Of a stretch of DNA of 64,000 nucleotides, positions 31,719-44,000 are shown one piece after another (position 1 is the stretch's first letter; each line of letters opens with the position of its first letter). The notes beneath the pieces were generated by a model. It was not told the origin of the DNA. It ran no database searches and saw only the letters and a program-made list of their open reading frames with translations. Both the position numbers and the translations under genes were made by a program. The stretch comes from Maratus speciosus (Eukaryota; Arthropoda; Arachnida; Araneae; Salticidae), in contig OZ010795.1 of NCBI GenBank assembly GCA_963932465.1, positions 525,641,451 through 525,705,450 on the forward strand, written 5' to 3'.

Positions 31719-31745
31719 AAAAAAAAAAAAAAAAAAAAAAAAAAA
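31719..31745 (+). repeat. Poly(A) tract, 27 nt
   Basis: Pure A run; the surrounding short Lys-rich frames are a result of it. Confidence 0.95.
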
Positions 31746-32194
31746 CTTGAAAAAAAATTCAGTGACTGCATCTGAAGTGATTTTCTGTATAATTTTAGAA
31801 GAGGGACGGTAAGGAATCTAAAAGCCAGGGACACTGTTTAAAAAATAATAACAACCCTAAAAATGTGTCCAGGTTAATTTTTTGCTACATATTTATCTAA
31901 AACAATTGTCCCAGTTTCGGAAAAATATTACATCGAATTATTTTTATTGAAAGAATTTTACACAGACAGCTCAAAACTTAAAAATCAGCATCAGAGACAT
32001 TGGACGGTACAGGGAGTTTCCTGATATTTGGACCCCTAACATCGTCCAAAATTTATTTATATCGTTAATATTGTTATTCAGTCATGCAACGGGATGTTAC
32101 CCAGTATATGAAAGAAAAAAACACAAGAGCATGTAATAAAATAAAAATTATTATTCAGGGACATAAAGCTCAAAAGATTGTGAGAATTCCCCCC

Positions 32195-32490
32195 TTACAT
32201 AACGACTAAAGCCTAGATAACAAATTTTTTTGACATTTGTGTAATGCAATGACCAATAGCAGCATAAAAGCAATAAACGTCCAATTGTTAAAAACAGACA
32301 AATTTAATTAGAATTAATCACATAAATACTATGGGAGTCGTTCCCCGTTGCATTGAATAGATCTTTGAATACGCCTTCCGTATCTTTAAACATTAATTAA
32401 AAATGTTTCGGTAAAAACCTGGCAAGGACCAAGGCGGCTTTGCAATTTTGCGACCTTCTTTTGAAGCGCGATTTGCACAATGCTAAGTTT
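32195..32490 (+). repeat. Dispersed repeat 'D', copy 1
   Basis: AAAGCCTAGATAAC, AGTATAAAAGCA-like and ACAGAC.AATTTAATT blocks and the end TTTTGAAGCGCGATTTGCAC match, inverted, 60290-60600. No coding. Confidence 0.65.
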
Positions 32491-35147
32491 AAACCTTGTA
32501 CATGCGTTTTGTTTTATATACACTGTAAAAAGAAAAGTTTATTACTGCGTTATACTTATTTTACTAAAGGTCAAATGATGTTTAAATATCACTACTTTTA
32601 TTGTCGGTATCGAATTAAGTTCATTATTAGCAGATTAGGATAAGATTTAAAAAAGAGTTATATGTAATAGAAATATTTGATATTATTTAGGCTTCAGATC
32701 TCTTTCAACTTGTATGGTATAACCGTTCATACTATTCTAGTATATACAGTTATACCCAATCCTACGTTGTATAGTTATTTTTACAAAGTCTTCTTCTTTT
32801 AGCAATGTCTTTTTTAATAATACACTTAATAATTCATATATTTATTGTACGGAACCCTCTGAGCACGAGTAATACTCGCATTTGACAGTTTATTCATTTA
32901 TGAAGTGCCAAATATGTTCATACAATACTATGTATTTCCATACTAAGCACTCATTGTATTAAAAAAAATCTAAAGAAGTACAATATAGTAAAATATCTAC
33001 TGAACTGTTAATATTATCTTGCAAATTATTTTTTAAATATAAATTAAATGGATATAATGAATGAAAAATGTATTATATAATTATATAGCTATTCAATGTT
33101 TTGTTAAAATTAATGATTTTAAGTATTTTTATAAAATATCGAAAAACGGTTGTATAAAAAACTTCAAAAAAGAGAAAAAGAACATTGGAAATTATTATAT
33201 ATTCTTTTACTCACTAGATCTTGTCTTATAAGAGCATGTGTTATTTAAAAGAGTCTACACCGAAAATGATCTAAGAAAAATTAAACAACTCTACACAAAA
33301 TAAAGATCTCTATACCAATAAAAGTATATTTCTTAAAAATATCACTAAAACCCCGTTATTTTAAGTAACTGCTTCTTGTCGCTCATGCTTTGCAAGATAT
33401 CCCCTCTTACTCCTGTTTGTTAAGTTGGCAACAACTACGAAATCCCTCAAGCTTCTCACACTGTTAAGCACTGTCAGGGAACCATTATAATAAATTTAGT
33501 GCTATGTCTGGGATATTTCATGTAAGATACACATAAGAATCAATCAATACATTAATTTAAATATTATTTATAGGTAGATTTATTTATTGGTTGGTTTGCT
33601 CACATTTTATTCAATACTACACCAAAACAAAAGATGCATAAGAGATAAATATTTTTTGACGTAATATGAAAGTTTTTAAAATGCAAAATAAAATCTTCAG
33701 ATTTTCTCTCGCGTCCAAAACTTGATCCTTTATCTTCAAAAATTTCAAAAGACAATATACAACAGGAATTTTAAGAAACATTTTTAAAACAAAAGTCTAT
33801 TTTTCTGTCACTTAATTTCGAAAATATAATAAAGTATTCTAGTCTATTAATCAATTTTCCCAACCCAGTATCAACTCAAAATATTGGTTTTTTAATGCTA
33901 TCTATTCTAAATTAATATTATGATGTTAAAGAAACAAGTTCAACAAGAAACATGACAGTTTAACAATGTAAATAGAGGTTTAGTAACTGTTACATGCATA
34001 CATTCTGTTACACAATGTTTATTTGAAAATTGATGGCATCTGTAATTGGTATTCCGCGTTGATAATGCGTTGAAAAAAATATTCATTTATCAGTACTTAT
34101 TGATTTAATTTTTACTTATTGATAACGTTTTAAATTATCATTTTTGAAAAAATGTATTCTGAAATATACTATGAAATGTTTATGAAAAGAAAGATGTTGA
34201 GAAAAATATATTTTTGCATAACATCACAAAACAAAAGTTGCTAGAGTTAAACGAAATTCTTCGTTACCAGATAAATTTTATGAAAAGTTACTAATTTAAA
34301 TATTAAGAAACGACATTTAAATATATATATTTGCTAAAATACAATGAGTTACTGATTATCTTTACAAGCTTACTTGCGGCTAAATTAATAGTAATTTCTA
34401 TTTTATGAAGATTTACTAATTCTTTAATATCTTTGATTCTAATTGGCGCAGATAGAAAATGAAACCTGTTTAGTAAAAAAAAAAAAAATGTTTTATTCAA
34501 ATAATCCAAAAATTAAAATTTGCCTTTTTTTAGAGAAATGGATATTTTCAACTAGTTTGGGATACCTTAACAAGTTTCCAGATGCAGTAATTTTTGTTCA
34601 GAACTAATAGAGATCAATTTTATTAAGCGTGGTAAGCTACTATTTAGCTAAAGTATCATAAAATAGTTAACAGAAGTTTAATATTGAAAGACATAAGTGT
34701 TTATGAAAAATTCGTGCATAAATGACATATCGAAATTTTAAGCGCAATATTTTTAAGAGTAGTATTCATTCGTAAAATTGCTTTAGTCACAGAAGAGTGC
34801 ACTTTTCACAAATTTTATAATTCAATTATCTAAAAAAAAAACATTTTTTAATGTATCTATTGTTTTAAATAGTAAAGAGATTTGCAATTAAAAAAAAAAA
34901 CATATTTTTTTGTTTGTTTTTGTGTACAATACTTGTTTAATTTCTTATCTCAGTACTAATTAAAAGTCTCATATTATTCTTGTTATCCTGTTGCATATTT
35001 TAAAACCAACCAAATTTATGTCCTGTGTAATAATAAATAATGCACATTGAGTAAAATTTGTACTGTGGGATAAATTTAAAAATGAAACAATTATTTAAGC
35101 AAAAATATGACTAATTTTACATTTTAATATAATCATAAAAATACAAG
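32491..35147. other. Unassigned AT-rich DNA
   Basis: About 2.6 kb with no recognisable gene, structured RNA or repeat copy. All frames are short. Confidence 0.4.
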
Positions 35148-35330
35148 TATAAAAGATCTTCTTAAAACTCGATCAAAAACTTTTAAATACGCTAGGCCTT
35201 TTGAAAGACATGAGTCTTTCTTCGTCAGGCGCAGAGAAGACGTGCTTTTACTTTGTTTCTATCTTTGCGCCTGGTGAAGAAAGCGTATTTAAAAGTTTTT
35301 GATGGTGTTTTAAGAAGATCTTTTTTATTC
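35148..35330. mobile_element. Palindromic hammerhead-bearing insertion, third family
   Basis: GATCTTCTTAAAAC and ATCAAAAACTTTTAAATACGC at the left pair with their inverses at 35283-35319. The inner part (CTTTCTTCGTCAGGCGC / GCGCCTGGTGAAGAAAG) also pairs. The left half contains a hammerhead-like motif on the minus strand. The plan resembles the 311-bp insertion at 30.8 kb, but the sequence is unrelated. No TSD is obvious. Confidence 0.6.
35189..35232 (-). ncRNA. Hammerhead-ribozyme-like motif with one core change
   Basis: Minus strand: GCGC (35232-35229), CTGACGA (35228-35222), extra A, helix II GAAAGAC/GTCTTTC with loop TCAT (7 perfect pairs), then AAAA where GAAA is expected, GGCC, T, A as cleavage nucleotide and GCGT pairing back to GCGC. 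Helices I and II and the palindromic helix III (AGGCCT) are intact; the invariant G12 is replaced by A, which should abolish cleavage. Confidence 0.6.
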
Positions 35331-35349
35331 GCGCCAGTTTCAACTTATT

Positions 35350-36135
35350 TCCTTTCATAACAAGTTGGAAATTGCTCGTCAAACGTGGCAAATGAGGTGC
35401 GTTCGTACTATAACTAGTTTTATAATTATTTTTTGCACCCCATATTGTACTGAATGTGTATTTATTTGCAATTCATAAGTGCATAGTCTGTAACATCATT
35501 AAAATGCACTTGCAATAATTTTTTCCCATTCCCCTTAATGTAACGGAAAACTTTTGACTGTCCCTGTAATTAAACTAGACATCCGATTTTCATGAAATTT
35601 GAAATGGCTCGACAAAATTTTGCAGCAATTATATATTTAAAATTTCAGCTCATTCGGAAAGCTGTAACATCATTAAAATGCACTTGCAATAATTTTTCCC
35701 ATTGGCTTTAATGTAAAGAAAAACTTTTGACTGTCCCTGTAATTAAACTATGCATCCGATTTTCATAAAATTTGAAATGGCTCGACAAAATGTCGCAATA
35801 ATTATATGTTTAAAATTTGAGACCATTCGGAAAGCTTTAACATCATTAAAATGCACGTGCAATAATTTTTCCCATTGGCCGTAATGTAAAGAAAAATTTT
35901 GACTGTCCCTGTAATTTAACTATACATCCGATTTTCATAAAATTTGAAATGGCTCGACAAAATTTTACAACAATCATATATTTAAAATTTCAGACCATTC
36001 GGTTGGGTAGTTTTTGCTCTATTATATGCGGACGGACGGACAGACAGACGGACGGACAGACAGGCAGACAGACGGACTGAACGACGACTATAGGTGCTAC
36101 GTATTTATATAATTACGAACGCACCTAAAAACACA
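35350..36135 (+). repeat. Dispersed repeat 'A', copy 3, with internal tandem triplication
   Basis: Starts with AGTTGGAAATTGCTCGTCAA and GGCAAATGAGGTGCGTTCGT. It holds three tandem units of about 174 bp and ends with ACCATTCGGTTGGGTAGTTT, a GGACGGACGGACAGACAGAC tract and GGTGCTACGTATTTATATAA. Confidence 0.75.
35491..36012 (+). repeat. 174-bp tandem repeat, three units
   Basis: Units begin TAACATCATTAAAATGCACT at 35491, 35665 and 35838 (periods 174 and 173). Each includes TTTGACTGTCCCTGTAATT, AATGGCTCGACAAAAT and a CATTCGG end. Two other copies of the family have only one unit. Confidence 0.85.
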
Positions 36136-37204
36136 GCTAAAAATGGCAATATAATAATTGCTTTGGCAGTGGACCTTTAAAATGTAACTTACATATTTAC
36201 AGAAAGTTATTTTTATTCACTTTCTTTCTATTACTGTTTAATGTAATTTAAGACGTGAAAAATCTGTTTATGAACAAAAATGTCTTTAACGTAGTTCACA
36301 AGAGTAAAATTGCGATGTTTTGAAGAAATAGTTTTAATGAGAAACTATAGCATTAGGAAAATTAAATTTATACTATGACTCATTGCAGTAACTATTTATT
36401 TTCGATGAAGTTTCAGAACATTTTCAATTTGAGTTTCATGTGAGTTTAAAAAACTTTATGTTTTATTTTCATTTTTTGCATTAACAGTTTTTGATTCTTT
36501 AAATTTATTCGAATAAAAAAATATCTGTTTGCGTTAGAAATTTTGTAATGTTTACTAATAAGTTATATGCGTTGATAGAAAATTGTATATAAAATATATT
36601 GTGAATTTATAGTGAGTTAAAAGTTTTCATTTGGGATTTTTATTTCTTTGGAAGAATTACGATTTTTTGTTTGAACGAAAATGAACGAAACCTTTTTTAA
36701 CTTATTCGGAAAAGACAATCAGATTTAATCATACACTCGGAAAATAAAGTCAAAATGTTAAGAAAACGTAAAATTGAATTTCTTAAACACTTTTTTATTT
36801 ACCATAAAAATTAATTTGTTTTGTCGCATGAATATTAAAAGACACATTATACAGTTTTTAACATTACGATTATTCAATGTCCTGCGTCCCTAATGTTTGA
36901 TTCTCTTTTTTTAAATACAAAAACGTAACTGTAGACGTACAAGCAAAGCAAAAGTTCCAAAAACGTAAAAAAAAAAAGGAAAAAAAAAGGTTGTTTCTAC
37001 AGTTTTTTTTATTTGAAATGATTTTTCAAAATTAATTTATTTTATTTGACAATTTTTTTTTATTTTCCTAATGCAATTCTTTATAGGGATTAAATATTTG
37101 TTTTGCTTTTCTTATAAGTGTAAAAATACGCAATACAGTTTTATTTTACTTGACAATTTATGACAAACTTTCCTTATTGATAAAAACGGATGCTATTTTT
37201 TAAC
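36136..37204. other. Unassigned AT-rich DNA
   Basis: No coding region or repeat recognised. Confidence 0.4.
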
Positions 37205-38269
37205 ACTTTCCAACAAAGTTGAAAAGTGTTTATGACTTCGGTTTGTCGTGTCCGTCTGGCCGTCTATCCGCGCTCTAACTCCCTTAAATATATTCGGATC
37301 GTTCTGAAATTTTTGGATGGTAGTGATGAAATTTGTAGCATGTTTAGTTCGTTTACAGGGACAGTCAAAAGCTTTCCTTTACATTACGGCCTATGGGGAA
37401 AATTCATTTAAAATTATTTTTAATGATGTTACATGCTTTCAAACATAATAAAATTTATATGCATTTATCAGGTGCATTAGAATATGCATTCTGTAGAATA
37501 TGCGGTACAAAGAATAGTTATTACTCATTTACAGGGCCATACGAAAGAATTCCGTTACATAATGATATAGGGTTGGAAGGAATTTTTTCCGGCGTATTTA
37601 ATTATGGTAACTTATTTTATGTATAATGAAATTGATATGCATCGCTGAGGTTTACTATAACTTTTTTCATGTATAATACGAAGTGCATAGCATTTACGGG
37701 GACACACAAAAGGTTTCAGATACTATATTTTATTCGAAGCACTATACAGTAGCGATGAGTGCTGGAAATACATTTTTAATTATGTTATGTGCTTTCATGT
37801 TTCACTATATTTATGCATTGTACATGGTGTGTATAAATGCTGTAATTCATATACAGGGCTACACAAAATAATTCGTAATGTTTAGTGGTTATAATTGCAA
37901 ATTGCTTAAAGTTAGTTTTTAAATGAGTTATGCATTTTTACGCTGAACCACATTTTGTTTACTAAGAAATGTTGGTAGAACATAGATAAAATGATATACA
38001 CGGTCACACAAAGAATTGGATACATGGCCGTCAAAAAATATTTTCTGAAAATGTGATTCAAGTAGTTTTAAAAGTGTTTTACTTTGAATTAAACTTTAGC
38101 TAAATAGTGGCAAGTAATAATGGTACTAGGTTAACTACAGGATTGTACAAATGTATAAAAGTATGTTTCCATCTATTTGTATAAATTGCTGAAAGAGAAA
38201 TTTCAACCTGTTTTGAGTTTTCTAGCTTAACTAAATTTCCCCATTATCTATCAATACTAATATTCTATA
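37205..38269 (+). repeat. Dispersed repeat 'B', copy 2, with a GTCCGTCTGGCCGTC leader
   Basis: From about 37390 to 38200 it matches the minus strand of 28330-28850. TTTACAGGGACAGTCAAAAG and ACAGGGC(C/T)A(C)AC..AAA-type motifs recur several times at about 150-300 bp spacing, so it is itself semi-tandem. The family seems to continue after the Helitron (ATACAGGGCTGTTCAAAAGA at 40957), which suggests the Helitron inserted into it. Confidence 0.6.
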
Positions 38270-38319
38270 TCTATACTAATATTATAAAGAGGTAAAAATT
38301 GTTTATTTGTAGGAAGTAA

Positions 38320-40700
38320 GCTCTGGAACTACCGAACCGATTCCAAAAGTAATGGTAACAAAATGATGGTGTTAGTCCAACTTAGAACATAGGCTACATC
38401 TTATATCCGTGCCACTGGCAAAAAGGGGGTGCAGGAGCAAAAAACGTTCTAAAAATACAATTTTTGTGTTACTGAAGAGCCTAGAAACATGAAATTTGCA
38501 ATGGTAGTTACTTATAAGATATAAATGATCTCTAAGAACATTTCTTAAAAAAAATCGAAATTTAAAAGGGCTGAAAATGCGCGAAAACAGCTCTAAAAAT
38601 ACGTTCTAAATGGCGATTTCTACGCAATCTCAGAAATTACCCAACCTATTTCAAATATAATGGTTGAAAATTGATGGTGACAGCCCTTGCTCCAACATAC
38701 GCCCCATTTCATGTCGGTGTCACTACCACCTAGGGGTTGCAGAACCAAAAAACTTTCTAAATTGCGATTTCTGTGTTACTGAAGGACCTACAATTCTGAA
38801 ATTAGGCAGGACTGTTATTTATGAGATACAAATGATCTCTAAGAACATTTTCTAAAAAATCAAAATTTTAAAGGGGCGAAAATGAGCGAAAAGCCTTCTA
38901 AAAAACTTTCTAAATGGCGAATTCTATGCAATCTCAGGAAGTACCGAACCGATTTAAAAAGTAAAAGGTGTGAAAACGATGGTGACAGCCCTTGCTCCAA
39001 CATAAGCTGTATTTCATGTCGGTGCGACTATCCCAAAGGGTGTAAAGGATCAAAAAACGATCTAAATTGCTTTTTTGTAATACTGAAGGGGCTAGCAACT
39101 TGAAACTTGGCATGGTAGTTACTTATAAGGTATAAATTATCTCTAAGTACATTTCCTAAATAATTCGAAATTTAAAAGGGATGAAAATTTACGAAAAACG
39201 TTCTAAAAAACGTTTTGAATTGCGATTTCTACGCAGTCTCAGAAAGTACCCAACCGATATCAAAAGTAATGGTTGGAAATTGATGATGACAGCCCTTGCT
39301 CCGATATAGGATCTATTTCATGTCGGCGTCACTACCACCTTGCGGTTGCATTTAAAAAAAAACGTTCTAAATTGTGATTTTTTTGATACTGAAAAGGCTA
39401 GCAACCAGGGATGTAGTGGAGGGTTTACGGTGGTATACGCCGTATACCTTCTGGACTTTTTTTTATAGAACACAGTATACCCTGCTTGTATGCTAGCTTG
39501 TGGCACAGTATACCACAGTATACATGCCAACTTGAAATTTGGCATGGTAATTACTTATGAGATGCAAATGCTCTCTAAGAAGAGTTCCTTAAAAATTCGA
39601 AATTTAAAAGGGATGAAAATGAACGAAAAGTGTTCTAAAAACTTTCTAAATAGCGATTTATACGCAATCTCAGGTAATATAAACAGATTTCAGAAGTTTT
39701 TTTTTTTTAAATTTAGGTTGACAGTCCCCGCTCCAACATAGCCTATATTTTACGTTGTTGTCACTACCACCTGGGGGTTACAGGAGCAAAAAAAATTCTA
39801 AATTGCGTTTTCTTTGTGTTACTGAGGGGGGCCTAATATTTTAAATTTGAATGGTAATTACTTCAAAGATGCAAAAGCTTTCTAAGAATTGTCGAAAGAA
39901 AATTCTAAATTTAAAAGGATGAATTGAGTGAAAAGCGTTCTATAAGCTTTCTAAATTACTATTTTTATATGCAATCGTATGAAATACGAAACCAATTTCA
40001 AACAAAAGTGTTGCAAAGTGATGGTGATAGAAGCTGCTCAAACATAAGCTATATTTTATCTCGGTGCCACATCCCCTAGAGTGTTTCAGGAGCAAAAAAA
40101 CTTTCTAAATTCGATTACTGCGGTACTAAAGAGGTTAGAAACTTTAAATATAGCATGGTAATTACTTATAAAATATATATGTCTTCTAAGAACAGTTAAA
40201 AATAATTTCGAAATTAAAAAGGGGTGAAGCGAAAGGAAGGAGTGAAAAGCATTCTAAAAGTGTCCTAAATTACGATTTCTATGGAATCTCAGGAAATAAT
40301 AAACCGATTACAGAAGTTATTGTTTGCGAATCAAGAGGGATAGCCTCTGATCCTCTACGGGCTACATTTTATGAGGGTGTCACTACCACCTGGTTGGCAG
40401 GAACAATAAGAAAGCCTTTAAAAACATCTAAATACCGTTTTCTATAAAATATTAGGAAATACCAACTGATTTCAAGGTTAATGTTCGTAAATTAATGGTC
40501 ACAGTCTCCGTTTCAACATTTTTCGAGACATTCAAATTCACTAACGCTAGAGAGGCGGTAGACTGTTAGACAAGAATCTTGGAATTTGAAATGATGGTTA
40601 ATTTTAAGATGTAAATGTGTTAAGATGGTTTCTAAGAAATTCAAATCTTCAAATGAATACTGAAATGAGCGTATGAAATGAGCATAAAAGTATCAAACTA
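38320..40700 (+). repeat. 305-bp tandem array inside the Helitron
   Basis: A landmark CAATCTCAG-type motif occurs at 38625, 38929, 39234, 39665, 39972 and 40284, with units carrying ACCGAACCGATTTC, GGTGACAGCCCTTGCTCCAA, TTTCATGTCGGTG.CACTACC, TTTCTGTGTTACTGAAG and AACTTGAAA..TGGCATGGTA. Spacings are 304, 305, 431, 307 and 312 bp; the long one is explained by the insertion at 39406-39527. Short frames in the array are not genes. Confidence 0.85.
39406..39527. mobile_element. 122-bp insertion in one Helitron unit
   Basis: Compared with the neighbouring unit (GGCTAGCAACTTGAAA at 39087) this unit has extra sequence beginning CAGGGATGTAGTGGAGG and ending ATACATGC, with CAAC on both sides (39402-39405, 39528-39531). 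It contains GGTATACGCCGTATACC and repeated CAGTATACC motifs. CAGGGATG resembles hAT ends, but a 4-bp TSD does not fit hAT, so the class is open. Confidence 0.55.
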
Positions 40701-41060
40701 CTTTCTAAATTATCATTTATTTGGAATTAGTTTTAGTTCTTCTTATTAATTAAAATCTCATTTCTGTCTATTGCACCTTTATAATGAAGTTTAGTCAAAC
40801 TGTGGCTTAATTTGTAATTTTTGAATTATTCCAAAAAGTGAACTTCTAATAAAAAATAATCATGCAAATATCACTTGGCATATTACAACTATTACGAGAA
40901 CAAAGCCACGGGGTTTGCTAGTATAGTATACTACATATCAACCTACAGATCAAATACAGGGCTGTTCAAAAGAATTGGAATACATGTTTGCTATGGACGG
41001 TAATCGCTGAAATCAGTTTTTCAAATGTTTTATACGTTTCCTGTGTGTTGGAAAGTGTTT

Positions 41061-44000
41061 CATAATCTATGCTTAACATATGATTTTTCTTACTTTTTTA
41101 TTATGTAAAAAATATTGTCTAATGCACGAGAGACACAGAAATGTAACATGAAAAAAATTATAAATCATAATATTTATAATGTACTGAATATAGAGTATAC
41201 TTATATATAACGCCATCAAATGATACATAAATCTCTAATACATTTGGGTATTTAGGAGAAATATAAAACATCATGTTCTCAAATGATTTTTGCTTTCAGT
41301 TTGTTTAAACTAATTTGCACTAAATTAACGATAAGGAGATTTTTTTTTAATGTAGTTCAGCAAGTCGTAATCGTCGGATCCAGGCATTTAATTTACTCAA
41401 CATCGTTTTTTTTTTTTTTTTTTTTTTTTTTTAGTTCTGAGATAAAGAAAGTAATAGTTCTAATACTTTTTTTAAGAAACCTGTTTTAAAATATTTCTCA
41501 TAAAATGTTTATTATAAATTAGTTCGGACACCAAATATTCAATAACATTTTAAAAATAGCAACTCTTTTATTTCAAATTTAGTAATGAACGTTCAAAGTT
41601 AAATAACGAATCTGAAAGACTACCTTAAAAAATTAATGATAGCGATTAAGATCATTATATCATGGATTACGCAATGTTCGAATATTCTTACTTATTTGTT
41701 TTTAAAATGGCTTCCATACATCCGAAACATGTAAATAGTCTAAAAAAACTATTCTGATTTTTTTTAAGTTTTCATCGTACACCATTAAGCAATTAAAATA
41801 AGTATACTTTAGTTTCGTTCATTTCATTTTTAAAAGTCCCAAAATAAAATAATTTAAATGTTAAAAATTGAAAGCAAGAGAAAAAATAGTTAAAAAATAG
41901 AAAAAGAAAGAAAGAAATAATTCTAATTTTCAATTTAGGGTAAAAAATGACAACACAAATGATAATTATACTTTGTGAGATGTGTAATTATTTGATAATT
42001 ATGAAAAAGTATTTAAACATTGCTTAAAAAATATCTTTTATTACGCTGTTTTCCAGTGTTAAATATTAACTTAGAAGAGACTCAGAAGAAACTCGGAAAA
42101 AAATCGATTCATGTGCATTGAAAAATTCTATTCGTATGTTAGTTTCGTGCATAGGGGGGGGGGGGGATTAATTATAAATAGCTTCAGGTTTTTAAAGATG
42201 TATATCCGATCTTCATTATGTGATCAAAATATCGTTTATCCACTGAAAATATTGATTCTCGATAATTCATTTTTTTATTAAAATACAGCATGGGATAGTA
42301 AAAAACTGATTAGTGAAAAATAAAAGAAATATACGCTTTTATACTTTTTAGGAAACGCATAGTATTAAAGCAGTTTATTAACCCTTATCTTACTAAATGC
42401 GATGCAGACACGACATTGTATATATAGGAACAGCTTCACGTGTCGGAGATTATCCGGTATTATAAAAAAATAATTTTAAAAACTCAGTTGAAGAAATAAG
42501 GAAATAAGTACACGGGATGTTAGAAATTTGATTGTTTATAAATCTATCGAAATTAATTTATAATAATGTATCTATCCATTGCACTAAGAAGCACTTAAAT
42601 TGAGTTTAATATACATAATGCAACATTTGTAGGTCTTTTGATACAATGGAATATTTGAAAATACAAAAGAGAAGAGGAAAGACAGTAATACAAGTTTAAA
42701 TATGAACATTATTCATGTATATAAATGTTGCTCATTTGTTGTTAAGATTATGGAACCCTTGCTAATCGTAGAAAACTCTGCCTAAATACATGGCTAGTTA
42801 ACGGGAATTTGGAGATGATAATAATTTCAAGCTAGTCATGCTAAGTTATTTCCGTTTTCGCTAGTGAACTTCCAACGTTCAACTGTTATGGTCGAATATT
42901 TATCTGTGTTTTTTCTTAATCTCCCTTTTTATTTTAAACTGAAGATGAATGAAGTGCGTTACTAAACCTATTAGAGGCTCCTGTCACAACAGAATTTATG
43001 ATTGCATCCTCTGAAATAGATTGCATTATGTATGCTGTACCTTGTATATACTTTTTACTTAAGTTTAAAATACGTATTTGTAAAGAAATTTTAAATACAA
43101 CAAGTTTGGGCAAAGTTCTTTACATTAATATTTCAAGATAAACTATTTCACATTGCTTTTAATATACTGGGCTACATTTTAGATTCGAATGAACTCTTAT
43201 GCAATGCTGTTAATGTGATTTTGTATTATTTGACTAACATATTATTTAGCTATGCTAGAAGCATTAAATAGAGGCCTCTTCTGTAAAATCTATTTATTAT
43301 GTAATATTATATAATCGATTTGTACAAATGCTACTGAAGTGAGTTTCACATATTTTTCTTAAATTCATTTTCCGAAGAAAAGAAACGCTAAATTGAGATT
43401 GCATTTTCAAAATATCTTCGTAATATCGTTTCCTTCTTTTATGGTCTACAAAATTTCCAAAGAGGCCCTTGCTCGAGAAAAATTATTTCTATTACGGAAT
43501 TTAATTTAATAAGGCTAAAAATTGTCAAAAGTATTATAATTAATATTCATCTAACGTATTAAGAATATTACAAATTTATGAATAAACATATTTCTCGTTG
43601 CTTTGAAAACTATGTTCTATGGGTTAACGGCAGACTGACAATTAAGGAGAAAAAGAGTGTTATCGACGGATTTCTGATCTCGTCAAACCTTAGATATACC
43701 TAAATAAAGAAAAGATGATAAATATATAAAAGTTAAGTTTTAAAAAGTATGATAGATTAAAAAGCAGTGTTGTGCAAACGCACAAAAGGGGATCAAATTT
43801 AAACTGCAATTCACCATAAAAAATATTTTTGTTCGAGCTCAAAATCAAAATTTATAAAACGAATCCGTACAATTGAAATACATTTTTATAAAAGAGCATA
43901 ACTCTCTAAGGATTCCTTTAAATATATATATAAAGAAATAAGAAAAACTAAATCACGAGAAAATAAGAAAAACAAACTTTTTCTTAACTTTATGCGCAGT

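Larger units (their letters stand above)
38270..40921 (+). mobile_element. Non-autonomous Helitron with 305-bp tandem units
   Basis: The 5' end TCTATACTAATATTATAAAG and the following GGAACTACCGAACCGATTCC resemble common animal Helitron starts. The 3' end is AAAGCCACGGGGTTTGCTAG, an imperfect hairpin directly joined to CTAG. The base before the start is A and the base after the end is T, as expected for Helitron insertion between A and T without a TSD. The interior is about eight diverged tandem units with no Rep/helicase coding, so it must be mobilised in trans. Confidence 0.8.

Noticed and set aside
38664..39741. Several frames in the 305-bp array
   Set aside because: They change frame from unit to unit and are broken in others; the array is non-coding Helitron interior.
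42940..42970. CTGAAGATGAATGAAG as a further hammerhead
   Set aside because: No helix II closing strand and no GAAAC follows at the right distance.
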